DNA of 64,000 bases, from the NCBI GenBank assembly GCA_014169315.1, contig AP022133.1, forward strand, positions 310,001 to 374,000, read 5' to 3'. Source of the stretch: Enterobacter cloacae. GTDB lineage: Bacteria; Pseudomonadota; Gammaproteobacteria; Enterobacterales; Enterobacteriaceae. Of this stretch, positions 31,083 through 42,589 are shown piece by piece (within the stretch, counting starts at the first letter, position 1; each line of letters opens with the position of its first letter). The notes under the pieces are model-generated. The model was not told where the DNA came from and ran no database searches. It saw only the letters and a program-made list of their open reading frames with translations. The position numbers were made by a program, and so were the translations under genes.

Positions 31083-31158
31083 TGGTGCCCGGACTCGGAA
31101 TCGAACCAAGGACACGGGGATTTTCAATCCCCTGCTCTACCGACTGAGCTATCCGGGC
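31083..31158 (-). tRNA. pheU: tRNA-Phe (GAA)
   Basis: On the minus strand: GCCCGGATAGCTCAGTCGG, anticodon GAA within GGGGATTGAAAATCCCC, T-arm GGTTCGATTCC and encoded CCA; 76 bases. Its place before yjdC and dsbD is that of E. coli pheU. Confidence 0.98.
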
Positions 31159-31168
31159 AACGGAGCGC

Positions 31169-31197
31169 ATTAAACCGCAATCGAGCATGGCCGTCAA
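31169..31197 (-). promoter_or_regulatory. promoter of tRNA-Phe
   Basis: On the minus strand -35 TTGACG (31192-31197) and -10 TTTAAT (31169-31174) are 17 bases apart and followed by the GCGC discriminator of stringently controlled promoters. Confidence 0.82.
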
Positions 31198-31331
31198 CAT
31201 TATTTCGGGAAAAACGGTTCAACTGCTTAAGTTTGCGGCAATTTGTCGGTTTGTGCGTCGAAATTGCATAAATCGTTCAGACCGAGCCCGTGTTAAGTGG
31301 TTCCTGATGATATCCGTTGCACGTCCCTGAA

Positions 31332-31907
31332 TCAGGTCAGTGCGCCACCCATACGACACTGGGCAAAACGCAGTATGTCTTCAGCCAGACGGTGCGCGGT
31401 ATCCACATCGGCCTGGCTACGGTTCACCAGCATGCGGCTCAGGCAACCTTCCAGCACCAGTTCCATCTGTTTCGCCACCATCGCCGGGTCATCCACTTCA
31501 AGCATGGTCAGCAGCTCGTGGGTAAAATCATGCGCCGCACGTTTTTGCTGATCTGCTAACTGGTGGATCGGATGGCTGGGGTCGGGGAAGAACGTACAGG
31601 CAGCGATAAAAAGGCAGCCCGGATAGCGGTTGTTGCTCACACATTCGGTCAGCGCGGTATAGCGTGCCAGCAGCTTTTGTTCCGCAGTCAGTTCTTCATT
31701 CAGCATCAACTGTCTGCGCCAGACATCAACCTGTTGGCTGAGATGGCGCAGGGCATCATAAAGCAGCGCTTCTTTATCGGGCCAGAAGCGCTTTAGCTCA
31801 TTCAGAGGGTAATCGATACGGTCGGCTACCATCTCAAGCGTGGTGCTGGCGATCCCTTGAATCTCAAGTAATTGCAGGGCTTGTCCCAGTACGTCTTCAC
31901 GTTGCAC
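31332..31907 (-). CDS. yjdC: TetR-family transcriptional regulator
   Basis: A 191-residue TetR-type regulator with an N-terminal helix-turn-helix ([22 protein letters not shown]) and helical ligand domain; its target and ligand are unknown. I choose GTG at 31907 (VQREDVLG) over the upstream ATG at 31931, because GGAGGAG lies 6 bases before that GTG and the resulting length equals E. coli YjdC. It is transcribed with dsbD and cutA just upstream, 48 bases after the dsbD stop. Confidence 0.93.
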   Translation of the reverse strand: MQREDVLGQALQLLEIQGIASTTLEMVADRIDYPLNELKRFWPDKEALLYDALRHLSQQVDVWRRQLMLNEELTAEQKLLARYTALTECVSNNRYPGCLFIAACTFFPDPSHPIHQLADQQKRAAHDFTHELLTMLEVDDPAMVAKQMELVLEGCLSRMLVNRSQADVDTAHRLAEDILRFAQCRMGGALT

Positions 31908-31955
31908 GGTTTTCTCCTCCGCTATTCCCAACGGTTGTCCCGTTTAAAGTGTTGT

Positions 31956-33665
31956 TTATGGTTGGTGATCGCGCAAATGTGCGCTGAATGCCGCCGCATC
32001 CATAAACCCGGTTACACGCTGCATCGACTGCTCTTCACCTTGTTCATTGAAGAATAAGATAGTGGGCAGCCCAAGCACATTAAGTTGCTTCAGCAGGGTC
32101 TTATCCTGCGCGCTGTTTGCTGTAACGTCCACCTGAAGCAGAACCGTTTCTTTCAGCGCGTTTTGCACCTGTGGGTCGCTAAAGGTGTATTTTTCAAACT
32201 CTTTACAGGCCACACACCAGTCAGCATAGAGATCGAGCATAACCGGTTTACCTTTAGCCTGCGCCAGGGCACTGTTAAGTTCGTCTACGTTCTTAATCTG
32301 CGTGAAGTTCAGGTGTGCCTGCGTTTGCGTAGCCGGAGCGCCAAATGCCCAGTCCTGAAGTGGGCGCACGCTCACCAGTGCAGCCGCGAGCAGCAGGATT
32401 TGCACCAGGCGCATCCACGGTTTTTTTGCCCCCAGGCTAACGATAAACGCCCAGGCAAAGAATGCGACGCCAAGCATCGCCCACAGACGAATGCCCCAGA
32501 CGTCACCAATGATGCGCTCCAGCAGGAACACCGGCAGCGCCAGAATGACAAAACCAAACGCGGTTTTCACCGTCTCCATCCACGGGCCACTCTTCGGTAG
32601 CAGACGGTTACCAAACACCGTCATCATGATCAGCGGCAGACCCATGCCCAGTGCATACAGATACAACGTACCACCGCCAAGCCACATATTGCCGCTCTGA
32701 GCGATGTACAACAAGATAGCGCTGAGTGGTGCGGTTGTGCAGGGGGAGCAAATCAACCCGGCAATGGCACCCATCGCAAATACGCCACCTGCCGATCCGC
32801 CTTGCTGACGGTTGCTCATCAACGTTAAGCGGGTTTGCAGGGAGGAGGGCAACTGCAGGGTGAACAGACCAAACATCGACAGGGCCAGCAGAATAAACAC
32901 AACTGACAGGCCGATGAGCACATAAGGGTGTTGCAGCGCTGCCTGGAACTGTAGCCCGGCAGCAGCGACCACGAGACCAAGTGCCGTGTAGGTCAATGCC
33001 ATACCCTGCACGTAAATAAAGGCCAGCAGCAGCGCACGGGCGGTGGAAAGACGTTGCTTACCGCCAAGCACAATACCGGAAATCAGCGGGTACATTGGCA
33101 GTACACACGGCGTAAAGGCGATGCCAATGCCAATCAGTAAGGCCCAGAGTGCGGAGAAGGGGAGGTCTGAAGTGGTTTCGCCTTCTCCCCTCACACTGAC
33201 CCTCTCCCCGGAGGGGCGCGGGGAAACGTCAGTGACAGTTTTCACTTCGCTCAGCGGAACAATCTTCGTTTCCTGTGGATAGCAGAAGCCAGCGTCGGCG
33301 CAGCCCTGATATGTGACGGTCAGCGTGGCTCCTTTCCCGGCCTGATTAACCGTGACGGGTACGCTTAAGTGCTGGCGATAAATTTCACTTTTGCCATAAA
33401 ACTCGTCTTCATGCCACTCGCCTGCGGGCATCTGCAATGCACCCACGTTTGCCTGAGCCGGCGTGATGCTAACTTGCTTGCGATAGAGGTAATAGCCCTC
33501 TTTCACCTGCCATGTGAGGTTGAGGTCATGCTGGTTCTGTTGAAAGTCGAAAACGAATGCCTGGTCGGCAGGGATAAAATTCGAGCGGCCGGGTGTGTCA
33601 AACAACCCGGCAAAAACTGACGTGCTGCAGAGCAGCAGGATCAGCGTAAAGAAGCGTTGAGCCAT
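31956..33665 (-). CDS. dsbD: thiol:disulfide interchange protein DsbD
   Basis: DsbD passes electrons from cytoplasmic thioredoxin to periplasmic DsbC, DsbG and CcmG. The 569-residue protein has a signal peptide (1-19), the alpha domain with Cys122 and Cys128 ([10 protein letters not shown]), eight membrane helices with Cys187 ([10 protein letters not shown]) and a second cysteine in CSPCTTAPL, and the gamma thioredoxin domain with [12 protein letters not shown]. Its start overlaps cutA by 25 bases. Odd: residues about 145-163 of the alpha-to-membrane linker ([16 protein letters not shown]) are encoded by a dispersed palindromic repeat, and the protein is 4 residues longer than in E. coli. Confidence 0.98.
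   Translation of the reverse strand: MAQRFFTLILLLCSTSVFAGLFDTPGRSNFIPADQAFVFDFQQNQHDLNLTWQVKEGYYLYRKQVSITPAQANVGALQMPAGEWHEDEFYGKSEIYRQHLSVPVTVNQAGKGATLTVTYQGCADAGFCYPQETKIVPLSEVKTVTDVSPRPSGERVSVRGEGETTSDLPFSALWALLIGIGIAFTPCVLPMYPLISGIVLGGKQRLSTARALLLAFIYVQGMALTYTALGLVVAAAGLQFQAALQHPYVLIGLSVVFILLALSMFGLFTLQLPSSLQTRLTLMSNRQQGGSAGGVFAMGAIAGLICSPCTTAPLSAILLYIAQSGNMWLGGGTLYLYALGMGLPLIMMTVFGNRLLPKSGPWMETVKTAFGFVILALPVFLLERIIGDVWGIRLWAMLGVAFFAWAFIVSLGAKKPWMRLVQILLLAAALVSVRPLQDWAFGAPATQTQAHLNFTQIKNVDELNSALAQAKGKPVMLDLYADWCVACKEFEKYTFSDPQVQNALKETVLLQVDVTANSAQDKTLLKQLNVLGLPTILFFNEQGEEQSMQRVTGFMDAAAFSAHLRDHQP
33183..33231. repeat. dispersed palindromic repeat incorporated in frame into dsbD
   Basis: Plus strand reads CCCCTCACACTGACCCTCTCCCC, then GGA and a GGGGCGCGGGGA arm, a diverged copy of the intergenic family seen at 3438, 15027 and 42954 (CCCTCTCCC hairpin plus CCCTCACC tail). 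Translated in the dsbD frame it gives [15 protein letters not shown]. The other strand gives the peptide [10 protein letters not shown], typical of translated copies of such repeats. Confidence 0.75.
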
Positions 33666-33964
33666 GAGAGATAATCGTTATCGCCGTGGGCCACTGGCAG
33701 TACCAGCAGTTCCGGGGTTTGATAGGGATGATGAGATTTGAGGCAGTCCAGGAGCGCCTGCTGGTTTGTCAGATTGGTTTTTAGCAGCATCTGGACTTCG
33801 TATTCCTGCTCCAGTTTCCCTTCCCAGTAGTACAGGGAGGTGGCTCCTGGGAGGAGTGTAACGCAGGCTGCCAGTTTTTCGGCCAGCACTTTGGCGGCGA
33901 GATCCTGGGCAGAGGCTTCATCAGGGGCGGTACAAAGTACAACAACAGCATCAGGCGTGTTCAC
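33641..33964 (-). CDS. cutA: divalent-cation tolerance protein CutA
   Basis: A 107-residue trimeric small protein with the family motifs [20 protein letters not shown] and YEVQMLLKT and [13 protein letters not shown]. It was linked to copper tolerance in E. coli, partly through effects on the overlapping dsbD; its biochemical role is unsettled. The N-terminus is about 5 residues shorter than in E. coli. Its 3' end overlaps the dsbD start by 25 bases, so the two are co-transcribed. Confidence 0.95.
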   Translation of the reverse strand: MNTPDAVVVLCTAPDEASAQDLAAKVLAEKLAACVTLLPGATSLYYWEGKLEQEYEVQMLLKTNLTNQQALLDCLKSHHPYQTPELLVLPVAHGDNDYLSWLNASLR

Positions 33965-34025
33965 AGGTCGACCTCCTCATCACGAAAGTCTTCACTATAT
34001 CACGCAAGGCGATTGCTCATTAATG

Positions 34026-34054
34026 AATCGGGCCGCAGAGCGGCCCGATTTTAA
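34026..34054. terminator. hairpin between dcuA and cutA, probable terminator
   Basis: AATCGGGCCGC (34026-34036), loop AGA, GCGGCCCGATT (34040-34050), then TTT on the plus strand. Both genes run on the minus strand, where the following bases are only weakly T-rich, so it may be a terminator for dcuA readthrough of modest strength. Confidence 0.6.
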
Positions 34055-34077
34055 CTATTTTTACAACTCCCCGGCGT

Positions 34078-35379
34078 TTACAGCACAACGCCGCCGATGA
34101 TAAAGCCGAGAATGACGCAAAGGGTGATCGCGACGACGCCCGGGATCAGGAATGCGTGGTTAAACACGTACTTACCGATACGGGTAGAGCCGGTATCATC
34201 CATCTCAACCGCTGCCAGCAGGGTTGGGTAGGTTGGCAGCACGAACAGTGCAGAAACCGCTGCAAATGAGGCAATCGCCGTCAGAGGGGTCACACCCAGC
34301 ATCAGTGCCGCAGGCATCAGCGCTTTGGTGGTGGCCGCCTGGGAGTAAAGCAGGGTGGCGGCAAAGAACAGTACCACAGCCAGCAGCCACGGGTAATTGT
34401 GCAGCAGGTCACCCGCAACGGTCTGGATATCGCTGATGTGTGCTTTCACGAAGGTATCACCGAGCCAGGCTACGCCCAGTACGCACACGCAGGCGCTCAT
34501 ACCGGATTTGAAGGTGCTGGCATTCAGCACTTCACTGGTGTCGATTTTACAGGTGATGCTGATAAGTGTTGCGATCGTCAGCATGAACACCACGATTGCT
34601 TCGTTACGTGGCAGTACCGGGTTCTGGATCAGACCCACGGTGTCACTGATGGCGGTCGCGTAGAACATCACCGCGACAATACCGATCAGGAACAGCAGCA
34701 CGGAACGTTTTGCGTGTGGCTTCAGCTTGAAGACCTGGCTGCCACGCAGTTTCACTTCACCTTTTGCCAGACGTTCCTGGTAAACCGGATCGTCTTTCAA
34801 CTCAGCGCCGAGGAAGTTGCACAGCACGGCAGTGATCATGACGGCAATCAGCGTCACCGGAATACAGATTGCCAGCAGCGTCAGGTAGCTCACACCCATC
34901 GGTTCGAGGATACCGGCGAAGAAGACCACGGCGGCAGAAATGGGTGATGCGGTGATCGCAATCTGGGACGCGACCACGGCGATAGAGAGCGGACGAGATG
35001 GGCGAATACCCTGCTCTTTCGCCACTTCAGTGATCACCGGCAGCGTAGAGAACGCGGTGTGGCCAGTACCGGCGAGAATGGTCATAAACCAGGTCACCAG
35101 CGGGGCAAGGAAAGTGATGTATTTTGGATGGCGGCGCAACATACGCTCCGCCAGGCTCACCAGGTAGTCCATACCGCCTGCCACCTGCATGGCTGCGATA
35201 GCGGCAATGACCGCCATGATGATTTCGATGACGTCAAAAGGAATTGCGCCGGGTTTGATTTGAAAGATAAGGGTAAGAACGAGCACCCCGAGACCACCAG
35301 CAAAACCGATGCCGATACCCCCGAGTCTTGCTCCCAAATAAATCGCCAACAAGACGATGACGAGTTCTGCTCCAAACAT
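34078..35379 (-). CDS. dcuA: C4-dicarboxylate antiporter DcuA
   Basis: A 433-residue inner-membrane antiporter that exchanges aspartate, fumarate or malate for succinate. About ten hydrophobic segments are visible, starting with VIVLLAIYLGARLGGIGIG. It follows aspA with a terminator hairpin in between, as in E. coli, where dcuA is expressed both from aspA and constitutively. With aspA and frdABCD it supports fumarate respiration on external aspartate. Confidence 0.97.
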   Translation of the reverse strand: MFGAELVIVLLAIYLGARLGGIGIGFAGGLGVLVLTLIFQIKPGAIPFDVIEIIMAVIAAIAAMQVAGGMDYLVSLAERMLRRHPKYITFLAPLVTWFMTILAGTGHTAFSTLPVITEVAKEQGIRPSRPLSIAVVASQIAITASPISAAVVFFAGILEPMGVSYLTLLAICIPVTLIAVMITAVLCNFLGAELKDDPVYQERLAKGEVKLRGSQVFKLKPHAKRSVLLFLIGIVAVMFYATAISDTVGLIQNPVLPRNEAIVVFMLTIATLISITCKIDTSEVLNASTFKSGMSACVCVLGVAWLGDTFVKAHISDIQTVAGDLLHNYPWLLAVVLFFAATLLYSQAATTKALMPAALMLGVTPLTAIASFAAVSALFVLPTYPTLLAAVEMDDTGSTRIGKYVFNHAFLIPGVVAITLCVILGFIIGGVVL

Positions 35380-35446
35380 AAGGACCTGCCTTGTTTATTA
35401 ACAAGTTGATATTGAATTGTTGTATTTTGGTAACGCCTAAAAAGAA

Positions 35447-35474
35447 AAAAGGCACGTCACAAGTGACGTGCCTT
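35447..35474 (-). terminator. aspA terminator (aspA-dcuA gap)
   Basis: GGCACGTCAC and GTGACGTGCC form a 10-base perfect stem with loop AA; on the minus strand it is followed by TTTTTTCTTT. Readthrough could let aspA transcripts reach dcuA. Confidence 0.92.
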
Positions 35475-35495
35475 TCGCAAGCTTAGCCTGAACTG

Positions 35496-36932
35496 TTACT
35501 GTTCGCTTTCATCGGTATAACGTTTCGCTTTATAGGCCGGGTGCATCAGGTTTTGCGCCGAGAAAATATCGTCCAGCTCGGCTTCGGTCAACAGCCCACG
35601 CTCCAGTACCACTTCACGCACGCTCTTACCGGTTTCGGCACAAATCTTACCGACGATGTCGCCGTTATGGTGGCCGATGAACGGGTTGAGATAGGTGACG
35701 ATCCCGATGGAGTTATACACATAGCCTTCACACACGGATTTGTTCGCGGTAATGCCGTTAATGCATTTTTCCAGCAGGTTGTAGCAGGCATTAGTCAGGA
35801 TGTGGATAGATTCAAACATCGCCTGGCCAATGACGGGCTCCATCACGTTCAGCTGCAGCTGACCCGCTTCAGAGGCCATTGTCACGGTGGTGTCGTTACC
35901 GATGACTTTAAAGCAGACCTGGTTCACGACTTCTGGCACCACCGGGTTAACTTTCGCTGGCATGATGGACGAACCCGCCTGCAGTTCTGGCAGGTTGATT
36001 TCGTTCAGGCCAGCGCGTGGGCCGGAGGAGAGCAGGCGCAGGTCGTTACAGATTTTGGACAGTTTCACCGCCAGACGTTTCAGGGCGCTGTGTACCATGA
36101 CGTATGCGCCGCAGTCAGAGGTGGCTTCAATCAGGTCTTCAGCAGGCGTAACCGGCAGGTTAGAGACTTCAGCCAGTTTCTGTACGGCCAGTTGCTGATA
36201 GCCATCCGGCGTATTCAGTCGTGTGCCGATGGCGGTTGCCCCCAGGTTCACTTCCAGCAGCAGCTCGGAGGTGCGCAGCAGGTTTTTGGTCTCTTCGTTC
36301 AGCAGAACGTTAAACGCGTGGAACTCCTGGCCGAGGGTCATTGGCACCGCATCCTGCAGCTGGGTACGACCCATTTTCAGGATATCCTGGAACTCAACCG
36401 CTTTACGCTGGAAGCCATCGCCCAGTTGATTAATCGCGTCGACCAGTTTCACCACAGAGGCATACACTGCGATGCGGAAGCCGGTTGGGTAGGCATCGTT
36501 GGTAGACTGACATTTGTTAACGTGGTCGTTCGGGTTCAGGTACTGGTATTCACCTTTCTGGTGACCCATCAGCTCCAGGCCAATGTTTGCCAGCACTTCG
36601 TTAGTATTCATGTTGACGGAGGTACCCGCGCCGCCCTGATAGACGTCAACCGGGAACTGATCCATGCATTTTCCATTGTTCAGCACTTCATCGCACGCGG
36701 TGATAATCGCATTTGCAGCGCTTTTTGGAATGGTTTGCAGCTCTTTGTTTGCCAGTGCTGCCGCTTTCTTCACCATAACCATGCCACGTACAAATTCAGG
36801 GATGTCACTGATTTTGCTATTGCTGATGTAGAAGTTTTCAATCGCTCTCAGAGTGTGAACACCATAGTAGGCATCCGCTGGAACTTCCCTGGTACCCAAC
36901 AAATCTTCTTCGATACGAATGTTGTTTAACAT
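35496..36932 (-). CDS. aspA: aspartate ammonia-lyase
   Basis: AspA converts aspartate to fumarate and ammonia. I start at ATG 36932 ([13 protein letters not shown]), giving 478 residues as in E. coli, rather than at 36974. Superfamily motifs are intact, including [20 protein letters not shown] and the catalytic loop signature [12 protein letters not shown] strong CRP site lies about 190 bases upstream. Together with DcuA and fumarate reductase it feeds anaerobic respiration. Confidence 0.98.
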   Translation of the reverse strand: MLNNIRIEEDLLGTREVPADAYYGVHTLRAIENFYISNSKISDIPEFVRGMVMVKKAAALANKELQTIPKSAANAIITACDEVLNNGKCMDQFPVDVYQGGAGTSVNMNTNEVLANIGLELMGHQKGEYQYLNPNDHVNKCQSTNDAYPTGFRIAVYASVVKLVDAINQLGDGFQRKAVEFQDILKMGRTQLQDAVPMTLGQEFHAFNVLLNEETKNLLRTSELLLEVNLGATAIGTRLNTPDGYQQLAVQKLAEVSNLPVTPAEDLIEATSDCGAYVMVHSALKRLAVKLSKICNDLRLLSSGPRAGLNEINLPELQAGSSIMPAKVNPVVPEVVNQVCFKVIGNDTTVTMASEAGQLQLNVMEPVIGQAMFESIHILTNACYNLLEKCINGITANKSVCEGYVYNSIGIVTYLNPFIGHHNGDIVGKICAETGKSVREVVLERGLLTEAELDDIFSAQNLMHPAYKAKRYTDESEQ

Positions 36933-37118
36933 GTGAACCTTCTTTTCAAGCTGCCGATGGATTGTACTAAACACACAGTATATATGTGGTTTTGAATATT
37001 TTCTGACCGACGATTATTCCCTCAATCAGCCAGATGCTCGAGATCATATGCTGATGATAGCGAATTGCCGTAAGCTGGATCACTTATTATCGTCTCGAAT
37101 GCATGATAATTATTAATC

Positions 37119-37134
37119 TGTGAAATGAGTCACC
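37119..37134. promoter_or_regulatory. CRP site in the aspA-fxsA divergent region
   Basis: TGTGAAATGAGTCACC fits the CRP consensus (TGTGA-N6-TCACA) with one change. It is about 187 bases upstream of the aspA start and 134 upstream of fxsA. E. coli aspA is CRP-activated. The rest of the 335-base gap (36933-37267) is AT-rich with no other clear element. Confidence 0.75.
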
Positions 37135-37267
37135 GCTTTAATATTTCCAGAAAAAATATCCGTGCAAACCGATTGAATTTTGGCTAACCGTCTCCATCTC
37201 TTACAGACGCGTTTCGCGAACACATTCAGACAGGGGCCAGATGGCACCTGCCATACAGGAGATGCCA

Positions 37268-37732
37268 GTGCGCTGGGTACCGTTTATTGCTTTCTTTCTC
37301 TATGTTTACATTGAGATTTCAATTTTCATCCAGGTTGCCCATGTGTTGGGTGTCCTGCTGACACTGATTCTGGTGATCTTCACCTCTGTCATCGGCGTGT
37401 CGCTGGTGCGCAACCAGGGTTTCAAAAATTTCCTGTTAATGCAGCAAAAGATGGCTGCAGGCGAAAGCCCGGCTGCCGAGATGATCAAAAGCGTGTCGCT
37501 GATTATTGCGGGCCTGCTGCTGATCCTGCCGGGGTTCTTTACTGACTTCCTCGGTCTGTTGCTGCTGTTGCCGCCGGTGCAAAAGCACCTGACCATGAAG
37601 TTGCTGCCACACCTGCGTTTCAGCCGCATGCCGGGTGGTGGGTTCAGTACAGGGCCAGGGGATACGTTTGAAGGGGAGTATCAGCGTAAGGACGAGCAGA
37701 ACGACCGTTTAGATCACAAAGACGATCGTTAA
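37268..37732 (+). CDS. fxsA: membrane protein FxsA
   Basis: A 154-residue membrane protein with three to four hydrophobic segments and a polar C-terminal tail (EYQRKDEQNDRLDHKDDR). In E. coli, extra copies relieve F-plasmid exclusion of phage T7; its normal role is unknown. I choose GTG at 37268 (VRWVPFIAFF), because CAGGAG lies 6 bases before it and E. coli FxsA starts at the same residue; the ATG at 37241 would add 9 residues that overlap the ribosome site. Confidence 0.9.
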   Translation: MRWVPFIAFFLYVYIEISIFIQVAHVLGVLLTLILVIFTSVIGVSLVRNQGFKNFLLMQQKMAAGESPAAEMIKSVSLIIAGLLLILPGFFTDFLGLLLLLPPVQKHLTMKLLPHLRFSRMPGGGFSTGPGDTFEGEYQRKDEQNDRLDHKDDR

Positions 37733-37740
37733 GCTGATTT

Positions 37741-37772
37741 TGCCCGGTGGCGTTGCACCTGCCGGGCCTACA
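37741..37772. repeat. REP unit between fxsA and yjeH
   Basis: TGCCCGGTGGCGTTGCACC followed by TGCCGGGCCTACA is a typical enterobacterial REP palindrome with the unpaired central bases and CCTAC end. It sits between two convergent genes. Confidence 0.85.
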
Positions 37773-37777
37773 ACACC

Positions 37778-39016
37778 TTAAACCACACTGCGCTTCGGTA
37801 AGAACAGCCACAGTCCCGTCAGCATAATAATGGCGTACAAACTCTTCCATCCCACCATCGCCAGCAGTAGCAGACACAGCACACCCCCTATGACTGCCAG
37901 CGCTTTAAAACGCCCCTTTAGCAGACGACAGCCCGCCAGCATGCACAGCAGATAGATCATGATGAAGATGCCGTTGGCGTAGACAATCAGCGCATCCAGA
38001 TTGATGTTCAGCCCGTAAATACACAGCGTGCTCAGCACGCAGCAGCCGAGTACGGTATTCAATGCATTTAACGGGAGCTGACGTTTTGACAGGCGAGCAA
38101 GGCGGCTTTGCGGTTTATATTGCGCCTGAGACCACACCAGACGGGCAAAGCTCTGAATATAGATATTGAGGCTGGCAAAACAGGCCAGATAGCCGATGAC
38201 GCAGGCGACCCATAGTGCTTTCACGCCAAACAGCGCAACCACGATGCCCGGCAGCGATGCGGCGGCGGCTTTATCCGCCCCGAACGCGTTGAAGTGCAAC
38301 ACCAGCACGGTACAGGCCCAGTAAACCGTGCCTGCCAGCAGCAGGCCAATCATCAAGGCTCGGGGAAAATCACGTTCCGGCTGCTTAAACTCGGATGCCA
38401 GGTGAGCGAACGCTTCCAGACCGACAAAACACCAGAACATTACCGAAAGTGCGGCGAACAGCTGGGAATGATCGACATCCGTGATAGCCGGGAAAGGGAT
38501 CTCTGCCAGGGAGATATCGCCCGCCCACCAGATGGCGGCAATGAGTGCGACGATCAGCACCGCGACCAGCGTTTGCAGGTTGGCGCTGGAACTGGCTCCG
38601 CGTGAGCCGACCCACCAGACAATTGCCAGCGTGCCCAGTTCGGCCAGCAGCAGTTGTTCGTTATGCCAGCCGAAGAGTGCCTGCCCAAAGCCCGTCGCGA
38701 TATGCAATGCCGCAGGCAGGCCGACCGGGATCACAGAAAGAAATAGCCAGCCGGTAACGCGTTCCAGACGCGGGCCAAATGCCATGCCGACAAAGTGTGC
38801 AACACCGCCTGCGCTGGGAAAATGTCGCCCGAGCACGGCAAAGACAATCGCTACCGGAAACACCAGCACAATCAGTACCGGCCATGCCCACAGGCTGTTA
38901 TTTCCGGCCACCAGTGCCGCCAGCGCGGGTACTGCAAACACGCCCGTGCCTAACAAGGAGGTTGAGAGCAGGCCAATGCCCTGTGCCAGCCCCAACTCCT
39001 GCTTGAGTCCACTCAT
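37778..39016 (-). CDS. yjeH: L-methionine/branched-chain amino acid exporter
   Basis: A 412-residue APC-superfamily transporter with about 12 membrane helices, opening with GLAQGIGLLSTSLLGTGVFAVP, the glycine-rich first helix of the family. E. coli YjeH exports methionine and branched-chain amino acids. It diverges from groSL. The length is slightly shorter than the E. coli protein at the C-terminus. Confidence 0.93.
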   Translation of the reverse strand: MSGLKQELGLAQGIGLLSTSLLGTGVFAVPALAALVAGNNSLWAWPVLIVLVFPVAIVFAVLGRHFPSAGGVAHFVGMAFGPRLERVTGWLFLSVIPVGLPAALHIATGFGQALFGWHNEQLLLAELGTLAIVWWVGSRGASSSANLQTLVAVLIVALIAAIWWAGDISLAEIPFPAITDVDHSQLFAALSVMFWCFVGLEAFAHLASEFKQPERDFPRALMIGLLLAGTVYWACTVLVLHFNAFGADKAAAASLPGIVVALFGVKALWVACVIGYLACFASLNIYIQSFARLVWSQAQYKPQSRLARLSKRQLPLNALNTVLGCCVLSTLCIYGLNINLDALIVYANGIFIMIYLLCMLAGCRLLKGRFKALAVIGGVLCLLLLAMVGWKSLYAIIMLTGLWLFLPKRSVV

Positions 39017-39056
39017 TTACATCGTCCTGCCACCATCAAAAGAGAAGCGATGGTAA

Positions 39057-39488
<432 letters not shown>

Positions 39489-39507
39489 TTTACGCACGAG
39501 AATTTGA

Positions 39508-41163
<1,656 letters not shown>

Positions 41164-41195
41164 TCATGTTGTTCTGCGTCTTGCGGAAATAAAGA

Positions 41196-41228
41196 AGCCC
41201 CCGGCAGAAATGCCGGGGGCTTTCTTTT
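41196..41228. terminator. terminator between groL and yjiG, bidirectional
   Basis: AGCCCCCGGCA (41196-41206), loop GAAA, TGCCGGGGGCT (41211-41221), then TTCTTTT; AAAGA on the left makes it usable by the minus-strand yjiHG genes too. Confidence 0.93.
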
Positions 41229-41688
41229 AGAAGAGTAATTGCATCACCCAAAGTGAAAGCAGGGCGTTAATCACGCAGATAGTAATGATGTGTGGATAGT
41301 ATTTAGGGTTCACGCCTGCAGTGCCGAGGCAACGGCCAGTGTTTTGCACTGGATTACCCATCAAATAAATCGCAGGCAGGAGAATAGTCGCATCATGGCC
41401 GTTAAGCGTACTGGTGGCAACCAGGCTCGCACAGACGCCGACGCCACCTCCCATGCTCATGACTGCTGCCAGCAGAACGGTAGCGGCTTCGCCGGGCAAT
41501 CCCCAAATCGCCATAATGGGGGCGCACACCTTGCCGACAATATCCAAAAGCCCCGTAACTTTCAGTGCCTGAATAATGACAAAGGCCATCACGACGTTAG
41601 GCAGCAGGCTGGTGGTGGCAATGGTAAACCCACGGCGGGCTCCATCGATAAACATATCCATGATGTTTTTACGCACGAGTGCTGTCAC
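41227..41688 (-). CDS. yjiG: inner-membrane protein YjiG (gate-domain protein)
   Basis: A 153-residue membrane protein of the nucleoside-recognition (Gate) domain group, with four or so hydrophobic segments and GGGVGVCASLVATST. It matches E. coli YjiG in length. It overlaps the yjiH end by 20 bases, so the two proteins probably form one transporter. In E. coli yjiHG precede iadA (isoaspartyl dipeptidase) elsewhere on the chromosome; no iadA follows here. Substrate is unknown. Confidence 0.9.
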   Translation of the reverse strand: MTALVRKNIMDMFIDGARRGFTIATTSLLPNVVMAFVIIQALKVTGLLDIVGKVCAPIMAIWGLPGEAATVLLAAVMSMGGGVGVCASLVATSTLNGHDATILLPAIYLMGNPVQNTGRCLGTAGVNPKYYPHIITICVINALLSLWVMQLLF

Positions 41689-42346
41689 TTTGTGGCTCCT
41701 TTAGCTGTCGGTTTTCAATCCGGGCAATCCACAGGCGTAAAAAATTGGCACCGATAAACTTAAAAATAAGGATAACGACCAGGGGAGTAATCACCGGAAC
41801 CGTGATACTGGTAAACAGCGCAGCACCTGATGAGAAGTAATTGGTAATAATGGCGCTGCCGCTGGTCTGGAAGGTGGCGAAAATAGCCCTCTCCCTGTCG
41901 GTGATCGTGCCGTCATCCGCCATTTCTTTCGTCATCCCGGCAGCGGCATCGGTGTTTTGCAGGTTGGCGATCAGCGCCAGAGAGCAAATACCAGGGATAC
42001 CCAGCAGGGGTTTGAGGATCGGCGTCATCAGCTGTTGTGCTGCGCGAAGACCGCCCAACCCTTCGGTTACGGCAATAATACCCAGAGATAAAATGACCGA
42101 TGGGGCGAGCTCTAAGGCAAAAAGAAAGCCATCCTTTGCACCTGTGCCACCAATACCGCGAAAAGAGGCGGGGGTTGCCGCGACCCCATTGACCTGACCA
42201 AACGTGCCGTTCAGTACGGTAAAATCAAACACTCGCCACCATTCGGTGGTTTTCGAGAACAAACCGGAAAAGAAAATAATGGTGATAATGAAAACGAGAT
42301 ACCCCGACCATGTTACTTTTCTCTGGCTGTGGGGGGGATTGCTCAT
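41669..42346 (-). CDS. yjiH: inner-membrane protein YjiH (gate-domain protein)
   Basis: A 225-residue membrane protein, the larger partner of YjiG, with the segment LKPLLGIPGICSLALIANLQNTDAAAGM characteristic of Gate-domain proteins. It has five or more hydrophobic segments. It is the first gene of a two-gene operon on the minus strand between groL and yjeI, a position where E. coli K-12 has neither gene. A transport role is inferred, perhaps for a peptide- or nucleoside-like compound. Confidence 0.9.
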   Translation of the reverse strand: MSNPPHSQRKVTWSGYLVFIITIIFFSGLFSKTTEWWRVFDFTVLNGTFGQVNGVAATPASFRGIGGTGAKDGFLFALELAPSVILSLGIIAVTEGLGGLRAAQQLMTPILKPLLGIPGICSLALIANLQNTDAAAGMTKEMADDGTITDRERAIFATFQTSGSAIITNYFSSGAALFTSITVPVITPLVVILIFKFIGANFLRLWIARIENRQLKEPQSDSTRA

Positions 42347-42589
42347 GTTGCCTCCTTATGAATTTATCCCTGGGGCGCAGGAAAATACGCCAATGGAGTG
42401 CTACTTAGAGCAAAAAAAGCCGTAAAAGACGATACCGATACGGCTATTATCAGAATCTATTTAGGGACGTAACGCTTTCTCGCGGGGATGTCGCAGATAA
42501 TGACCGGTGGTTTTTCTTTTGGTCATCTTTTTAGTATAAGATTTACACACGGACAACTACTGTCCAGCTTATTGAAAACGAGGAATAAC

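Noticed and set aside
30870..31083. Attachment-site duplication of an integrated island at tRNA-Phe
   Set aside because: No second copy of the tRNA 3' end and no integrase gene are visible in the flanks.
30909..31127. Minus-strand 72-codon open frame next to tRNA-Phe
   Set aside because: Its start lies inside tRNA-Phe and it runs through the tRNA terminator; no ribosome site.
35541..36929. 462-codon open frame antisense to aspA
   Set aside because: It mirrors the conserved aspA gene almost end to end and has no independent start signal or motif.
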